Source of the DNA: Candidatus Solibacter sp.
GTDB lineage: Bacteria; Acidobacteriota; Terriglobia; Bryobacterales; Bryobacteraceae
DNA: 64,000 nucleotides
Direction of reading: 5' to 3'
Assembly: GCA_013822245.1 (NCBI GenBank)
Contig: PNKE01000032.1
Span: 62,001-126,000, forward strand
The position numbers and the translations under genes are program-made. A model generated the notes under the pieces. It ran no database searches and was not told the origin of the DNA. It saw only the letters and a program-made list of their open reading frames with translations. Of this stretch, positions 24,905 to 34,388 are shown piece after piece. Within the stretch, counting starts at the first letter, position 1. Every line of letters begins with the position of its first letter.

Positions 24905-26794
24905 ATGTGGTACAACGGCAAGGTGCGACTCACATTCTCGGGCGACCACTCCCTCTCGACCGCTACAGCCTCCCGGATCCAGAAGGATAACCTGCTCCAG
25001 AAACTCCAGGCCCTCGACTCGAAAGCCCGCCGCAAGGGCCTGGCCGGACTGAACGCTTCGAAGAGCCAGTTGGTCGCGCTCGGCATGGAATGCGACTCCG
25101 GGGGCAACGCCACCAAGAACAGCTATGGCGTGTTCCATCTCGCCTGGCTGGCCGCGAAGAACCCCCAATGGCCCGCCGTGATCCAGCGTGAAGTGGAGGA
25201 AGTGAAACAGGCGATCCGCGACACCCATAAGTCGCGGCTGCGTTTCGTCATCTGGGCGGGCATGGGCGGATCGGCCGAGGACAAGTCGGCCTACGTCGCC
25301 GCGGGCCTGCTGAACAAGGGTCCAAAGCTGTTTGTGCTCGACTCCACCGACCCGGCCAAGTTGAAGGCCATCCTCGCTCACATCGAGGCCAAGGCCGGCT
25401 CGCTCGCCGAAGGGTTGAAATCGACGCTGGTCGTGGGCATGGCCATGGGCATGACCTCTTTCGAACCTGTCGTCAATCTTGAAAAGCTGGCGACGCTCTA
25501 CGGCAAGCTCGCCATCGACAGCCGCCCGAACTTCATCTACATGACGCTGCCGGGCTCGATCCTCGACCGTTTTGCCGGTCCGCGCGGCTACCGCAAGATC
25601 GAACTTCAACTCGACGGCGGCAACTCCACCGGTGGCCGCCACTCCAGCCCGCTGACCAAGGGCAGCCTGATTCCGCTCGCCCTCGCAGGCGTGGATCTGA
25701 AGCGCTGGTTCGAGGGCGCATGCCTCACCCCTGCGCAGGTGGACACGGCTTTCCAGTTGGCGGCCTTCCTCCACGCGCACGGCGCCGCCGGCCGCGACAA
25801 AGTGACGCTGCTCGCCTCGAAGCCCCTTTCGGCCGCCGCGCTCTGGACGAAGCAGGATTTTGAAGAGAGCCTGGGCAAGAGCGAAGAAATCGGGATCAAG
25901 ATCGTCATCAACGAAACGCCCCGCCTGGCGAACTGCCGGCAAGCCAGGGACTCGCGGCAGGACCGCGTCTTCCTCGCCGTCGAACGCAGTTGCGAAGCGG
26001 GCGTCGATAAGCAGAAGTTGCAGTTGCTCAAACGCTCCGGCTACCCGGTGGCCCGCCTGGTGCTGGACAAGGATGCGCCGCTGTCAGCGTTCATGCAGTT
26101 CATCCACTACACGGTCTTCGGCCTCGGCTGGCTGCGCAAGATGAACTTCGTCACGCAGCCGGGCGTGGAATTGTACAAGGCCATCACACAGCCGATCTAT
26201 GAGTACGGGCGCGTGCTGGGCGGCACGGAAAAGACCGCCGAATGGAAGGCGTTGAAGACCGCCGTGCGGCAGGCGAAGTGGCGCGGGCTGACGTTGTATT
26301 ACGACAAGCTGCGTATCGCCGTCGAGCCCGACGGCCGCGATGCTCCTGGCATCTACGCCGCGATCCTCACTCAACTTGCCGCGTCGGGCGCTGTCGAGTA
26401 CGGCGAACTCACCTTCTTCGGCGACACGCGTTACGATAAGCGCGGCCAGGCGGTGAGGAAAGTCCTGGACAAGGCCGGCGAGAAGGTCTTCCGCTCGGCG
26501 ATGAAGATGCCCGTGGACATCTATGAAGGCCCGGCGATGAACCACAGCTACCACGAGATGGTGATCGGCCATGGACGCTGCCTTTCGACGGTGCTGATGA
26601 GCGAAAAAGCGGAGACTCTGCCCGCGGCCGGATACAAGGCCGACTACCATCAGGCGCAGTTCCTGGCCACGCAAATGGCACTCGAACAGCGGGCGCGGCC
26701 GGTGGTTTCGATGCTGATGAAAGACCTGTCGCCGGCGTCGATCGAGAACCTCGGACTGTTCTTCAACGAAGTGTCGAAGCGTCTGAAGCGCTAG
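24905..26794 (+). CDS. phosphoglucose-isomerase-like protein
   Basis: About 629 residues. The SIS-type phosphoglucose isomerase fold is recognisable from WAGMGGSAEDKSA, a VLDSTDP stretch, LPGSILDRFA and GGRHSSPLTKGSLIPLALAG, a pattern like the isomerase part of transaldolase/PGI fusions. The usual phosphate-binding SKSGTT loop is replaced by GMAMGMTS, so activity on glucose 6-phosphate is not certain. A C-terminal extension of about 150 residues follows. The first ATG in frame is nine codons upstream, and neither start has a good ribosome binding site. A 46-residue membrane protein, rph and rdgB follow closely and may share its transcript. Confidence 0.75.
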   Translation: MWYNGKVRLTFSGDHSLSTATASRIQKDNLLQKLQALDSKARRKGLAGLNASKSQLVALGMECDSGGNATKNSYGVFHLAWLAAKNPQWPAVIQREVEEVKQAIRDTHKSRLRFVIWAGMGGSAEDKSAYVAAGLLNKGPKLFVLDSTDPAKLKAILAHIEAKAGSLAEGLKSTLVVGMAMGMTSFEPVVNLEKLATLYGKLAIDSRPNFIYMTLPGSILDRFAGPRGYRKIELQLDGGNSTGGRHSSPLTKGSLIPLALAGVDLKRWFEGACLTPAQVDTAFQLAAFLHAHGAAGRDKVTLLASKPLSAAALWTKQDFEESLGKSEEIGIKIVINETPRLANCRQARDSRQDRVFLAVERSCEAGVDKQKLQLLKRSGYPVARLVLDKDAPLSAFMQFIHYTVFGLGWLRKMNFVTQPGVELYKAITQPIYEYGRVLGGTEKTAEWKALKTAVRQAKWRGLTLYYDKLRIAVEPDGRDAPGIYAAILTQLAASGAVEYGELTFFGDTRYDKRGQAVRKVLDKAGEKVFRSAMKMPVDIYEGPAMNHSYHEMVIGHGRCLSTVLMSEKAETLPAAGYKADYHQAQFLATQMALEQRARPVVSMLMKDLSPASIENLGLFFNEVSKRLKR

Positions 26795-26805
26795 AATCTA
26801 GGTTT

Positions 26806-26946
26806 ATGGCCAAGATCAGAGCGAAGGGCAGCCGGCAGCCGAAGCCGGGCCCGAAGGCGCCGAGCGCGATCGGCTGCATACTCATTGTTGTCGCCGGCTT
26901 TCTGATCCTCGGCGTGCTGCTTTTCTATTCCATCTCGCGAGGTTAG
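26806..26946 (+). CDS. 46-residue single-span membrane protein
   Basis: A small gene between the isomerase-like gene (11 bp before it) and rph (8 bp after it). It encodes a basic N-terminus rich in Lys, Arg and Pro (residues 1-22), then one hydrophobic helix (about 23-43) and SRG at the end. An AGG three bases before the ATG is a weak ribosome binding site. Codon composition is like its neighbours. No family is recognised; the N-in topology is inferred from the charge. Confidence 0.6.
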   Translation: MAKIRAKGSRQPKPGPKAPSAIGCILIVVAGFLILGVLLFYSISRG

Positions 26947-26954
26947 CCGTTCCC

Positions 26955-27674
26955 ATGCGAAGCGACATGCGCGAAGCCGCCCAATTGCGGCCAGTGAAGA
27001 TCACAACCGGCTATCTGCTGACCGCGGAAGGCTCGGCGTTGATCGAGATCGGGCACACGCGCGTGCTTTGCACCGCATCGGTGGAGGACTCGGTGCCGTC
27101 GTTTCTGCGCAACTCGGGCAAGGGCTGGGTGACCGCGGAATATTCGATGCTGCCGCGCGCCACTTCCACAAGGACGCCGCGCGAAGTGACCAAGGGCAAA
27201 CCGTCGGGCCGCACTCATGAGATTCAGCGGCTGATCGGCCGCAGCCTGCGCGCCGTTACCAACATGGAAGCCCTGGGCGAGCGCGCGATCATTATCGATT
27301 GCGATGTCCTCCAGGCCGACGGCGGAACACGCACGGCGGCGATTACCGGCGGCTATGTCGCCCTGGCGCTGGCGGTGAAAAAGCTGCTCGAATTTGGCGC
27401 GCTCTCAAAAAACCCGCTCCGCGACATGGTGGCCGCCACCAGCGTCGGCATCGTCGGCGGAGCACCCATGCTCGACCTCGCCTATGACGAAGACTCGCAG
27501 GCCGAGGTCGACATGAATGTGGTTATGACCGGTGCGGGCGAATTCGTCGAACTCCAGGCCACCGCCGAAAAGGCCACCTTTGGAGACGAGCGTCTCATCG
27601 AGTTGATCGTTCTGGCGAGGAAGGGAGTCGCCGAACTGTTCGAGGCCCAGGTGCGAGCGATTGGAGGCAAGTGA
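26955..27674 (+). CDS. rph: ribonuclease PH
   Basis: A 239-residue phosphorolytic 3'-5' exoribonuclease that trims tRNA 3' ends to the CCA stem. It has the family opening (MRxDxRxxxxLRPV), [14 protein letters not shown] (around 56-70), the [18 protein letters not shown] block and the DADGGTR-like catalytic stretch ([17 protein letters not shown]). Length matches the family. It is coupled to rdgB, whose ATG shares a base with the rph stop; the rph-rdgB pair is conserved in many bacteria. Confidence 0.95.
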   Translation: MRSDMREAAQLRPVKITTGYLLTAEGSALIEIGHTRVLCTASVEDSVPSFLRNSGKGWVTAEYSMLPRATSTRTPREVTKGKPSGRTHEIQRLIGRSLRAVTNMEALGERAIIIDCDVLQADGGTRTAAITGGYVALALAVKKLLEFGALSKNPLRDMVAATSVGIVGGAPMLDLAYDEDSQAEVDMNVVMTGAGEFVELQATAEKATFGDERLIELIVLARKGVAELFEAQVRAIGGK

Positions 27675-28270
27675 TGAAGCTGATCCGCAGCGCCACGACA
27701 AACCCCGGCAAGTTGCGCGAGTTCCGCATCGCCGCCGGTCACTTCGGCCACAGCCACGTTCAAATCGAACCCCTCGAGCATATTGCAAGCCTGCCCGAAT
27801 GCACCGAGGACGGCGAAACGTTCGAGGAAAACGCCATTAAGAAGGCGATCCATTACAGCGTCCACGCGCACAGGCCGGTCTTCTCCGACGATTCCGGCTT
27901 GGTCGTCGCCGCGCTGGATGGCGCGCCCGGTGTGCGTTCCGCGCGCTTCGCCGGGCTAAAGGCGACCGACGAGGAGAACAACCGCCTGCTGCTTGAAAAA
28001 CTCGAAGGCGTCGAACAGCGCATCGCCTGGTTCCAATGCGTCATCGCCCTGGCGCACGAGGGCCGGTTGCTGGGCGTATTCAACGGCTCGGTGGAAGGCC
28101 TCATCGCCACCGAACCGCGCGGCCAGAACGGATTCGGCTACGACCCGCTGTTCTTCCACCCGCCCTTTGACTGCACTTTCGGCGAGGTGGACGCCAACCG
28201 CAAGCTCGCAGCCAGCCACCGCGGACAGGCGCTCAAGAAGATGCTCGACTACGTTGACGAGCGGCTTTAA
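27674..28270 (+). CDS. rdgB: XTP/dITP diphosphatase (RdgB/HAM1)
   Basis: A 198-residue nucleotide pyrophosphatase that removes deaminated purine nucleotides (ITP, dITP, XTP). Family motifs are the N-terminal ATTNPGKLREF (substrate entry), SDDSGLVVAALDGAPGVRSARFAG and the GQNGFGYDPLFF block. GGAGG lies 7 bases before the ATG; an overlapping GTG start one codon earlier is possible. The 3' end overlaps the convergent NUDIX gene by 38 bp. Confidence 0.93.
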   Translation: MKLIRSATTNPGKLREFRIAAGHFGHSHVQIEPLEHIASLPECTEDGETFEENAIKKAIHYSVHAHRPVFSDDSGLVVAALDGAPGVRSARFAGLKATDEENNRLLLEKLEGVEQRIAWFQCVIALAHEGRLLGVFNGSVEGLIATEPRGQNGFGYDPLFFHPPFDCTFGEVDANRKLAASHRGQALKKMLDYVDERL

Positions 28271-28790
28271 CGCGCTCGCGCCAGACGGCCCAGCCGATCA
28301 CCGTCTTTGCGTCCTTGATCTCGTTGGACTGGATCATCCGCCCGATCTCGGCCTGGGTGAACCAGCGCGTCTCGATGCGCTCGTCGTCCATCGGCGTGGC
28401 CGCGCCGGCCTTGAGATCCTGCGCGACGTAGATCGTCATCCGCTCGGCGACATAGCCGGGACTGGCGAAAAAGGTAAACAGCTTTGTCCAGGTGCGCGCC
28501 TTGTAGCCGGTCTCCTCGGCGAGTTCGCGCTTGGCGGCCTTGAGAACCGGCTCGCCCGGATCGACACGGCCCGCGGGCAGTTCCCACATGGAGTCGCGCG
28601 CCGGCAGGCGGTACTGGCGGACCAGCAGGACGCGGTTCCTGTCATCGACGGCCATCATCACCGCCGAGCCTTGATGCTGCACGATGGCGCGCCGGATCTC
28701 GAAGCCGTCCGGGTCGACGGCCTGGTCCAGAGTCACCCGGAAAATGGGCGTGCGGCAGATCTCTTCCGACGAAATCAATTTCATGCTCAT
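28233..28790 (-). CDS. NUDIX hydrolase, ADP-ribose pyrophosphatase type
   Basis: A 185-residue NUDIX protein. The NUDIX box is complete: GRVDPGEPVLKAAKRELAEE with TGY following (Gx5Ex7REUxEEx). A proline-containing SPGYVAER segment about 15 residues after the box is typical of ADP-ribose pyrophosphatases (NudF-like). The start overlaps the polX stop (ATGA), so it belongs to the polX transcript. Tail overlaps rdgB by 38 bp. Confidence 0.9.
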   Translation of the reverse strand: MSMKLISSEEICRTPIFRVTLDQAVDPDGFEIRRAIVQHQGSAVMMAVDDRNRVLLVRQYRLPARDSMWELPAGRVDPGEPVLKAAKRELAEETGYKARTWTKLFTFFASPGYVAERMTIYVAQDLKAGAATPMDDERIETRWFTQAEIGRMIQSNEIKDAKTVIGWAVWRERVKAARQRSRASS

Positions 28791-30514
28791 TGTTTTCCTA
28801 TGGCGGCCGTCATCGCGGCCAGCGGCAGTGTATTCATGACATCGCCGGCCTCAAGCCAGCCGCGGCGGGCCATGCTGACTCCGAAACGGATGTTGGCGAG
28901 ATGTTTCGGGTGATGGGCGTCTGTTGAAATGACGAATTTGCAGCCCAGCGCCTTGGCGCGGCGGATCAGCGACGCATGAAGGTCCAGCCGCTCGGGGCTT
29001 GCGTTGATCTCCATCCACACGCCGCGCGCGGCAGCCGCGCGGGCTACCGTGTCGAAGTCGTATGTGTAGGCGTCGCGATGCAGCAGCACCCGGCCTGTCG
29101 GATGGCCGAACGCCTTCAGCGACGGGCTTTCGAGCGCGCGCAGCAGACGGTCAGTCATCTCGCCCTGCTCCAGGTTCATATAGGAGTGGACGCTGCCGAC
29201 GACGAAGTCCAACTCGGCCAATGCGTCTTCTGAAAGGTCCATCCGGCCGTCGCGCAGGATGTCGCATTCCAGCCCCGCGAAGACGCGCATGCCGCGCTCC
29301 TCGCTGTTGAACCGCCTGACCTGTTCGGCGAAGGCCACCGCGCGCGCCTCATCCAGCCCGTTGGCCATCGCCAGCGCCTTTGAATGATCGGTCACGGCGA
29401 TGTATTCATAACCCATCGCCCGCGCGGCTTCGGCCATCTCTTCCAACGTCCCGCGGCCATCTGAGGCGCGCGTGTGCATGTGCAGGTCGCCGCGGATCTG
29501 CCCGGCATCGATCAGCGCGGGCAACTCGCCCTTCTCCGCCGCCTCGATCTCGCCCTGGTTCTCGCGCAGTTCCGGCGGGATCCAGGCCAGCCCCAGCGCG
29601 GCGTAGATCTCCTGTTCGGTTGCGCCGGCGGCGCGTGACTCATCGTCCACGCGAAACAGCCCGTATTCGTTCAGCGTCAAGCCCATGCGCTGGGCGCGCT
29701 GCCGCAGTTGGACGTTGTGGTCCTTCGATCCGGTGAAATACTGCATCGCCGCGCCGAAGCTCTCCGCCGGCACGGCCTTCACATCCACCTGCAACCCCTC
29801 GATGCCGTATCGCGCGCTGGCTTTCAATTCGCCCTTGCCCAGCACGTCATGCACCTTCGGATGTTCGACAAACCGTTCCAGCGCCGCCGCCGCGCCGTCG
29901 CCGGTCACCAGCAGATCCAGATCGCCCACCGTTTCGCGTCCGCGCCGCAGGCTGCCCGCCGGCGTCACGCGCTCCACGCCCGGCGTCGCGGAGAGATAGC
30001 CGGTCAACTCCGCCGCCGCCGCCGAGGCGAACCCAACCAGGAACCGTCCCGCGCCCTGCCGGTAATGCGCCAGACCTTTGAGGATCTTCTCTTCGAGCTT
30101 CGCGCCCATGCGCGGCAGCTCCTGCAGGCGGTGGTCGTGACAGAGCTGTTCGAGTTCTTCGAGCGTAGATACGCGGAAGTGGTCCCACAGCGTGCGGATC
30201 GTCTTCGGCCCCAGCCCTGGGATGCGGAGCATTTCGAGCGCCGTCGGCGGATAACGCTCCAGCATCTCGTCGCGCCGCGCAAACGATCCGCGGGCCACGA
30301 TCTCCTCGATCACCGCTGCGATGCCCTTGCCGATGCCGGCGATGCTGGTCAGCTTGCGCGACGGGTCGGCAAGGATCACCGTCATCTGCTCCGGGTAGCC
30401 CTCGACCACGCCTGCCGCGTTGCGGTAGCTGCGGATGCGGAAGCCGTCCTCCTCGGCGATCTCCATCAGATCGGCGGTCTCGCTCAGCAGCTTGGCGATG
30501 GAGACGTTATCCAT
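28787..30514 (-). CDS. polX: PolX-type DNA polymerase / 3'-5' exonuclease with PHP domain
   Basis: About 575 residues: helix-hairpin-helix lyase-like region (1-140, with IAGIGKGIA and IPGLGPKTI), nucleotidyltransferase domain with the GSLRRG and DLDLLV catalytic motifs (about 185-200), and a C-terminal PHP phosphoesterase domain (HMHTRASDGRGT near 340, VTDHSKALAMANG, and STDAHHP near the end). Bacterial PolX fills short gaps in DNA repair, with the PHP domain giving 3'-5' exonuclease or AP-endonuclease activity. I use the ATG giving MDNVSIAKLL, the usual family opening; another ATG lies four codons upstream. It overlaps the upstream cation transporter by 8 bp. Confidence 0.93.
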   Translation of the reverse strand: MDNVSIAKLLSETADLMEIAEEDGFRIRSYRNAAGVVEGYPEQMTVILADPSRKLTSIAGIGKGIAAVIEEIVARGSFARRDEMLERYPPTALEMLRIPGLGPKTIRTLWDHFRVSTLEELEQLCHDHRLQELPRMGAKLEEKILKGLAHYRQGAGRFLVGFASAAAAELTGYLSATPGVERVTPAGSLRRGRETVGDLDLLVTGDGAAAALERFVEHPKVHDVLGKGELKASARYGIEGLQVDVKAVPAESFGAAMQYFTGSKDHNVQLRQRAQRMGLTLNEYGLFRVDDESRAAGATEQEIYAALGLAWIPPELRENQGEIEAAEKGELPALIDAGQIRGDLHMHTRASDGRGTLEEMAEAARAMGYEYIAVTDHSKALAMANGLDEARAVAFAEQVRRFNSEERGMRVFAGLECDILRDGRMDLSEDALAELDFVVGSVHSYMNLEQGEMTDRLLRALESPSLKAFGHPTGRVLLHRDAYTYDFDTVARAAAARGVWMEINASPERLDLHASLIRRAKALGCKFVISTDAHHPKHLANIRFGVSMARRGWLEAGDVMNTLPLAAMTAAIGKQ

Positions 30515-31418
30515 TTTGCTTTCCATCCCTGCCGCGCCAGCCGGTCCCGCCGAACGGTTCTACATGGATCAGCACGTCGGCCACCCACGGCAGCTCGTCC
30601 TTGACGTGGTTGCGGACCTCTTCGGCAATCGAGTGCGACGCCCGGACAGTCAACTCCGGATCCACCTCCAGATGCAGGTCGACGTGGTAGCGCAGTCCCG
30701 TCTTGCGCGCGAAGCACTTCTCCACCGCCAGCGCCCCCGGCACCTTCATGGCCGACGCGCGGATCAATCTCATCCGCTCCTCCGACGGCATGGTGTCCAT
30801 CAGGTGGAGCGCCGTTTCGCGAATCACCTGCAAGCCAAGTACGACGACGATCACGCCCACTGCGCCGCCGCCCCAGTGGTCGGCCTGGATGAAACGGGCC
30901 GGGTCGTAAACCGTCAATCCAACGGCGACCAGCGCCACCGTGCCCGACAGGATATCGACCGTGTCGTTCCAGGCGTCGGCCACCAGCGCCGACGATCCGA
31001 TCCTCCGGCCCGCTTTGAACTTGTAGGTGGACAGGGCGGCCTTCGCGGCGATCGACAGCAGCAGAGTCGAAATCACCCACACCTCGGGGGGACTGTGCGA
31101 TTCGTTGATACTCAACAGCGACCGCCAGGCGATCAGCACGCCCGTAACGGCCAGGGCAAGTCCCACGCCCAGCCCGGTGAGGGTCTCGAACCGGCCGTGT
31201 CCATAAGGATGATTCTCGTCCGGGGGGCGCGACGCCACCCATAATCCGACCAGGATGACTCCCGAGGCCAGCACGTCGCCGGCGCTCTCAACACCGTCGG
31301 CCACAACGGCGGTCGATCCGGCCAACAGGCCGGCCGGGATCTTCATCGCCGCGAGCACGCCCGAAACGGCCATGCTCAGGATCGATACGCGGCGTCCCAG
31401 CCGTTCTGCTTCGCTCAC
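30507..31418 (-). CDS. cation diffusion facilitator family transporter
   Basis: About 303 residues with six membrane helices and a cytoplasmic C-terminal domain (from about residue 205). Metal-site motifs: DGVESAGD in helix 2, HPYGHGRFE in the loop after it, and DAWNDTVD in helix 5, all typical of zinc/iron/manganese-exporting CDF proteins. The frame is open further upstream, but I start at the GTG giving VSEAERLGRR because the upstream part would overlap the divergent MFS gene and is not family-like. No strong ribosome binding site. It is coupled to polX by an 8-bp overlap. Confidence 0.87.
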   Translation of the reverse strand: MSEAERLGRRVSILSMAVSGVLAAMKIPAGLLAGSTAVVADGVESAGDVLASGVILVGLWVASRPPDENHPYGHGRFETLTGLGVGLALAVTGVLIAWRSLLSINESHSPPEVWVISTLLLSIAAKAALSTYKFKAGRRIGSSALVADAWNDTVDILSGTVALVAVGLTVYDPARFIQADHWGGGAVGVIVVVLGLQVIRETALHLMDTMPSEERMRLIRASAMKVPGALAVEKCFARKTGLRYHVDLHLEVDPELTVRASHSIAEEVRNHVKDELPWVADVLIHVEPFGGTGWRGRDGKQNG

Positions 31419-31506
31419 ACCGGCGAGGTTAGCATACCCATCACGCCCGCCTCCATCGCTTCGGCCCTCTGATACGCTATGGGGACCGCAGCGAACCGGA
31501 TACCGA

Positions 31507-32712
31507 ATGACCGAAACCAGACGCTGGACCATCGTCGGACTGCTCACTTTCGGAATGATGATGGCCTTCCTCGACCGCGCCACCCTCTCCGTGGCTCTCG
31601 CCTCACCCGATTTCAAGACCTATTTCAACCTCACCGACACCGGCCGCGGCATCCTTAATTCCGCCTTCTTCTGGACCTACGCCATGCTCCAGATCCCGGT
31701 CGGCGTGCTGGTGGACCGCTGGGGATCGGTGCGCACCTATACGTGGGGTTACACCATCTGGTCTCTCGCTGCCGGAGCGATGGCCTTCGCCCGCAACCTG
31801 CCGCAACTCATCGGCCTGCGGCTGTTGCTCGGCGTCGGCGAAGCCCCGGTCACCCCGGCCAGCCTGCGCTGGATCGGCAAGAACCTGCCCGAAGAAAAGC
31901 GCGGACTCGCCGTTGGCCTCTTGTTCGCCGGCGCGAAGCTCGGCCCCGCATTCGGCAGCTTCGTCGCCGCCTGGATTCTGGCCACCGCCGGCTGGCGCTG
32001 GATGTTCATCATCACCGGCCTCGGCGGCCTGCTGTGGCTCATCCCCTGGCGGCTGCTGGCCGTCGAACACGACCGCGCCGCCCCCGAGGCCCGCACCACG
32101 GCCGAGCCGCTCATGAAGTTCCTCCGCATGCCGCTGATGTGGGGCATCATGATCGGCACGTTCTCCTACAACTACTTCCAGTACTTCTGCCTCACCTGGC
32201 TGCCCGCCTACTTCGTCGAGCGCCGCGGACTCGAACTCAAAAGCATGGGCTGGTACACCATGTTCAGCTTCGGTGGCATGGCCATCGTCGCCACCGCCGC
32301 CGGCTGGTGGGCCGACCGTCTCATTTCGGGCGGCGCCGACCCGGTCGTCATCCGCCGCCGCTTCACACTCGCCGGACTCGCCGTCGCCGCAACCGAACTC
32401 ATCGGGGCCTATTCCAGTTCCCATGCCATCGCCCTGGTCTTCGCCGTCGTCTCGCTCTCCGGACTCGGCCTGGCCACGGCCAACTACTGGGCGCTCACCC
32501 AGACCCTGCTGCCGGGATCGAGCATCGGCCGCGTCACCGGCCTGCAGAACTTCGCTTCGAACCTCTCCGGCATCATCGCCCCGGTCTTCACCGGCTGGCT
32601 GATCGACCGCACCGGCTCCTACGACGCACCGATGCTGGCCGTCGCGGTCGTGCTCACCTGCGGATTCCTGGCCTACCTGATCCTCGTGAAACGGCCCCGG
32701 CTGGCTACGTAA
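31507..32712 (+). CDS. MFS transporter, ACS (anion:cation symporter) type
   Basis: A 401-residue major facilitator with 12 predicted helices. The helix 2-3 motif (GVLVDRWGSVRTY), FLDRATLS in helix 1 and LRLLLGVGEAPVTPAS in helix 4 match the ACS subfamily, which carries glucarate, galactarate, hexuronates and similar anions. Next to it, converging with an 8-bp overlap of the 3' ends, is a galactarate/altronate dehydratase, so uptake of a sugar acid used by that enzyme is plausible. Divergent from the CDF gene with 88 bp between the starts. Confidence 0.87.
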   Translation: MTETRRWTIVGLLTFGMMMAFLDRATLSVALASPDFKTYFNLTDTGRGILNSAFFWTYAMLQIPVGVLVDRWGSVRTYTWGYTIWSLAAGAMAFARNLPQLIGLRLLLGVGEAPVTPASLRWIGKNLPEEKRGLAVGLLFAGAKLGPAFGSFVAAWILATAGWRWMFIITGLGGLLWLIPWRLLAVEHDRAAPEARTTAEPLMKFLRMPLMWGIMIGTFSYNYFQYFCLTWLPAYFVERRGLELKSMGWYTMFSFGGMAIVATAAGWWADRLISGGADPVVIRRRFTLAGLAVAATELIGAYSSSHAIALVFAVVSLSGLGLATANYWALTQTLLPGSSIGRVTGLQNFASNLSGIIAPVFTGWLIDRTGSYDAPMLAVAVVLTCGFLAYLILVKRPRLAT

Positions 32713-34255
32713 TCGCGCCTGGATGAAAAGGCGCCAGCGCGTTGGCCAGCCCCCAGTGCTCGGCCCAGGATCGCTTGCCGCCGGCGATATCGAGGATCAG
32801 CCGGAAGAGGTCCCAGCCGGTCGATTCGATCGTCGCCTCGCCCGTGGCGATCCGTCCGGCGTCGAGGTCGATCAGGTCCGGCCACTTCTCGGCCAGCGCC
32901 GTGCGCGAACTCACTTTGACGACCGGCGCCATCGCCAGCCCGTACGGCGTGCCCTCGCCTGTGGTGAACACATGCATGTTCATCGACGCCAGTTGCTGCG
33001 TGCCGCAGACGAAATCCGACGCCGGCGTGGCCGCGAAAACCAGGCCCTTCGCCGTCACCTTCTCGCCCTGGCCCGCCACGGCGCGGATCGCCGTCGTGCC
33101 TGACTTCGCCACTGACCCGAGCGCCTTCTCGACGATATTCGCCAGCCCGCCACGCTTGTTGCCCGGCGTCGTGTTGGCGCTGCGGTCCGCGCCCAGCCGG
33201 GCCAGATAGGCGTCGTACCAGCGCATCTCTTCGATGAACCGCTGGGCGACATCCACGGTGGCGCAGCGCGGCGTCAGCAGATGCGCCGCGTCGCGGACCT
33301 CTGTCACCTCGGAGAACATCACCGTCGCACCTGCGCGCACCAGCAGGTCGGCGGCGAAGCCCACGGCCGGATTCGCCGTCACGCCGGAAAACGCGTCGCT
33401 GCCGCCGCACTGGAGACCGACGATGAGTTCGCTCGCCGGGCACGCCGTTCGACGCCGCCTGTCGAGTTCCTCCAGCCGCTTCTCCGCCGCTTCGCAGATC
33501 GACGAGATCATGGCGCCGAAGCCCAGACGGTCCTGAAGGCGGATCACGTCAGGCGCCGGGTCGAGCACCGCCAGCCCCGACCCCGGCGGCGAATCCAATC
33601 GCGCCGGCTGCATCTTCTCGCAGCCCAGGCTGACAATCAGCGCCCGGCCGCCGATGTTGGCATGACGGCTCAAATGGGCGATCGTCCGTATGGGCACTTC
33701 CGCGCCCGGGGCATCGATGGCCACGCCGCAGCCGAAATTGTGCGTGATGGCGACAACGCCGTCCACGTTGCGGTAGCGCGGCAGGATCTCCTTGCGGATC
33801 CGCTGGACGGCGAATTCGACGGTCGGGGCGACGCATTGCACCGTTGTCGTAATCCCAAGCAGATTGCGGGTACCGGTGCTGCCGTCGCCATTGGCATAGC
33901 CATCGAACGTGAAATCATCAAGCGGCGGCGGATCGGGCGGGACGCGGGTGGCCAGTTCCAGGCGGTCCAGGTCAGGCGGTTCGGGCAGCGAGATGTCCTG
34001 CTCGCGCAGCCAGCCGCCCGGCTCCACTCGCCGCAGCGCGCGCCCGATCACCTGGCCGTAGCGGATGACCGGTTCGCCGGCCTCAATACCGGCTGTGGCG
34101 ATCTTCTGCCCCTGCGCCGCGGCCTCCAGCACCACCGCGCCGCCATCCAGCGGTTCGCCCGGTTTGACCCCCTCGGGACGGACAACGATTCCCACGTTGT
34201 CCCGTCGATGAACTCGCAGTGCCGTTGGCGCGGACATGACCTGTCCATTATCCAT
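32705..34255 (-). CDS. galactarate/altronate dehydratase family enzyme (UxaA/GarD)
   Basis: A 516-residue dehydratase with an N-terminal SAF domain (about 1-95) and a C-terminal UxaA catalytic domain with GDGSTGTRNLLGI (about 126-138), HNFGCG, SLGCEK, CGGSDAFSG and GNKRGGL. Length is close to E. coli GarD (523) and UxaA (495); I cannot separate galactarate from altronate as substrate. The family needs iron and gives 5-keto-4-deoxyglucarate or 2-keto-3-deoxygluconate. The neighbouring MFS anion transporter fits either. A second ATG six codons on (MSAPTA) has AGG closer to it. Confidence 0.87.
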   Translation of the reverse strand: MDNGQVMSAPTALRVHRRDNVGIVVRPEGVKPGEPLDGGAVVLEAAAQGQKIATAGIEAGEPVIRYGQVIGRALRRVEPGGWLREQDISLPEPPDLDRLELATRVPPDPPPLDDFTFDGYANGDGSTGTRNLLGITTTVQCVAPTVEFAVQRIRKEILPRYRNVDGVVAITHNFGCGVAIDAPGAEVPIRTIAHLSRHANIGGRALIVSLGCEKMQPARLDSPPGSGLAVLDPAPDVIRLQDRLGFGAMISSICEAAEKRLEELDRRRRTACPASELIVGLQCGGSDAFSGVTANPAVGFAADLLVRAGATVMFSEVTEVRDAAHLLTPRCATVDVAQRFIEEMRWYDAYLARLGADRSANTTPGNKRGGLANIVEKALGSVAKSGTTAIRAVAGQGEKVTAKGLVFAATPASDFVCGTQQLASMNMHVFTTGEGTPYGLAMAPVVKVSSRTALAEKWPDLIDLDAGRIATGEATIESTGWDLFRLILDIAGGKRSWAEHWGLANALAPFHPGAIT

Positions 34256-34339
34256 CCAATCCCGGCAACCGGCGCAATCAACCGGCGGGTCCGCTTATCG
34301 GCGGAGGCCCGTTGCGCAGAGGCTGTATACGCGCAGAAA

Positions 34340-34365
34340 GGGCTTCGCCGTTGCCAGCGAAGCCC
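34340..34365 (-). terminator. stem-loop terminator after the two small secreted genes
   Basis: A perfect 9-bp stem (GGGCTTCGC with GCGAAGCCC) and 8-base loop, 24 bp after the stop of the second small secreted gene on the minus strand. The tract after it on that strand begins TTTCTG, so it is a weak intrinsic terminator. Confidence 0.5.
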
Positions 34366-34388
34366 ATGTTGCCGGTGATCGGGCTGTC

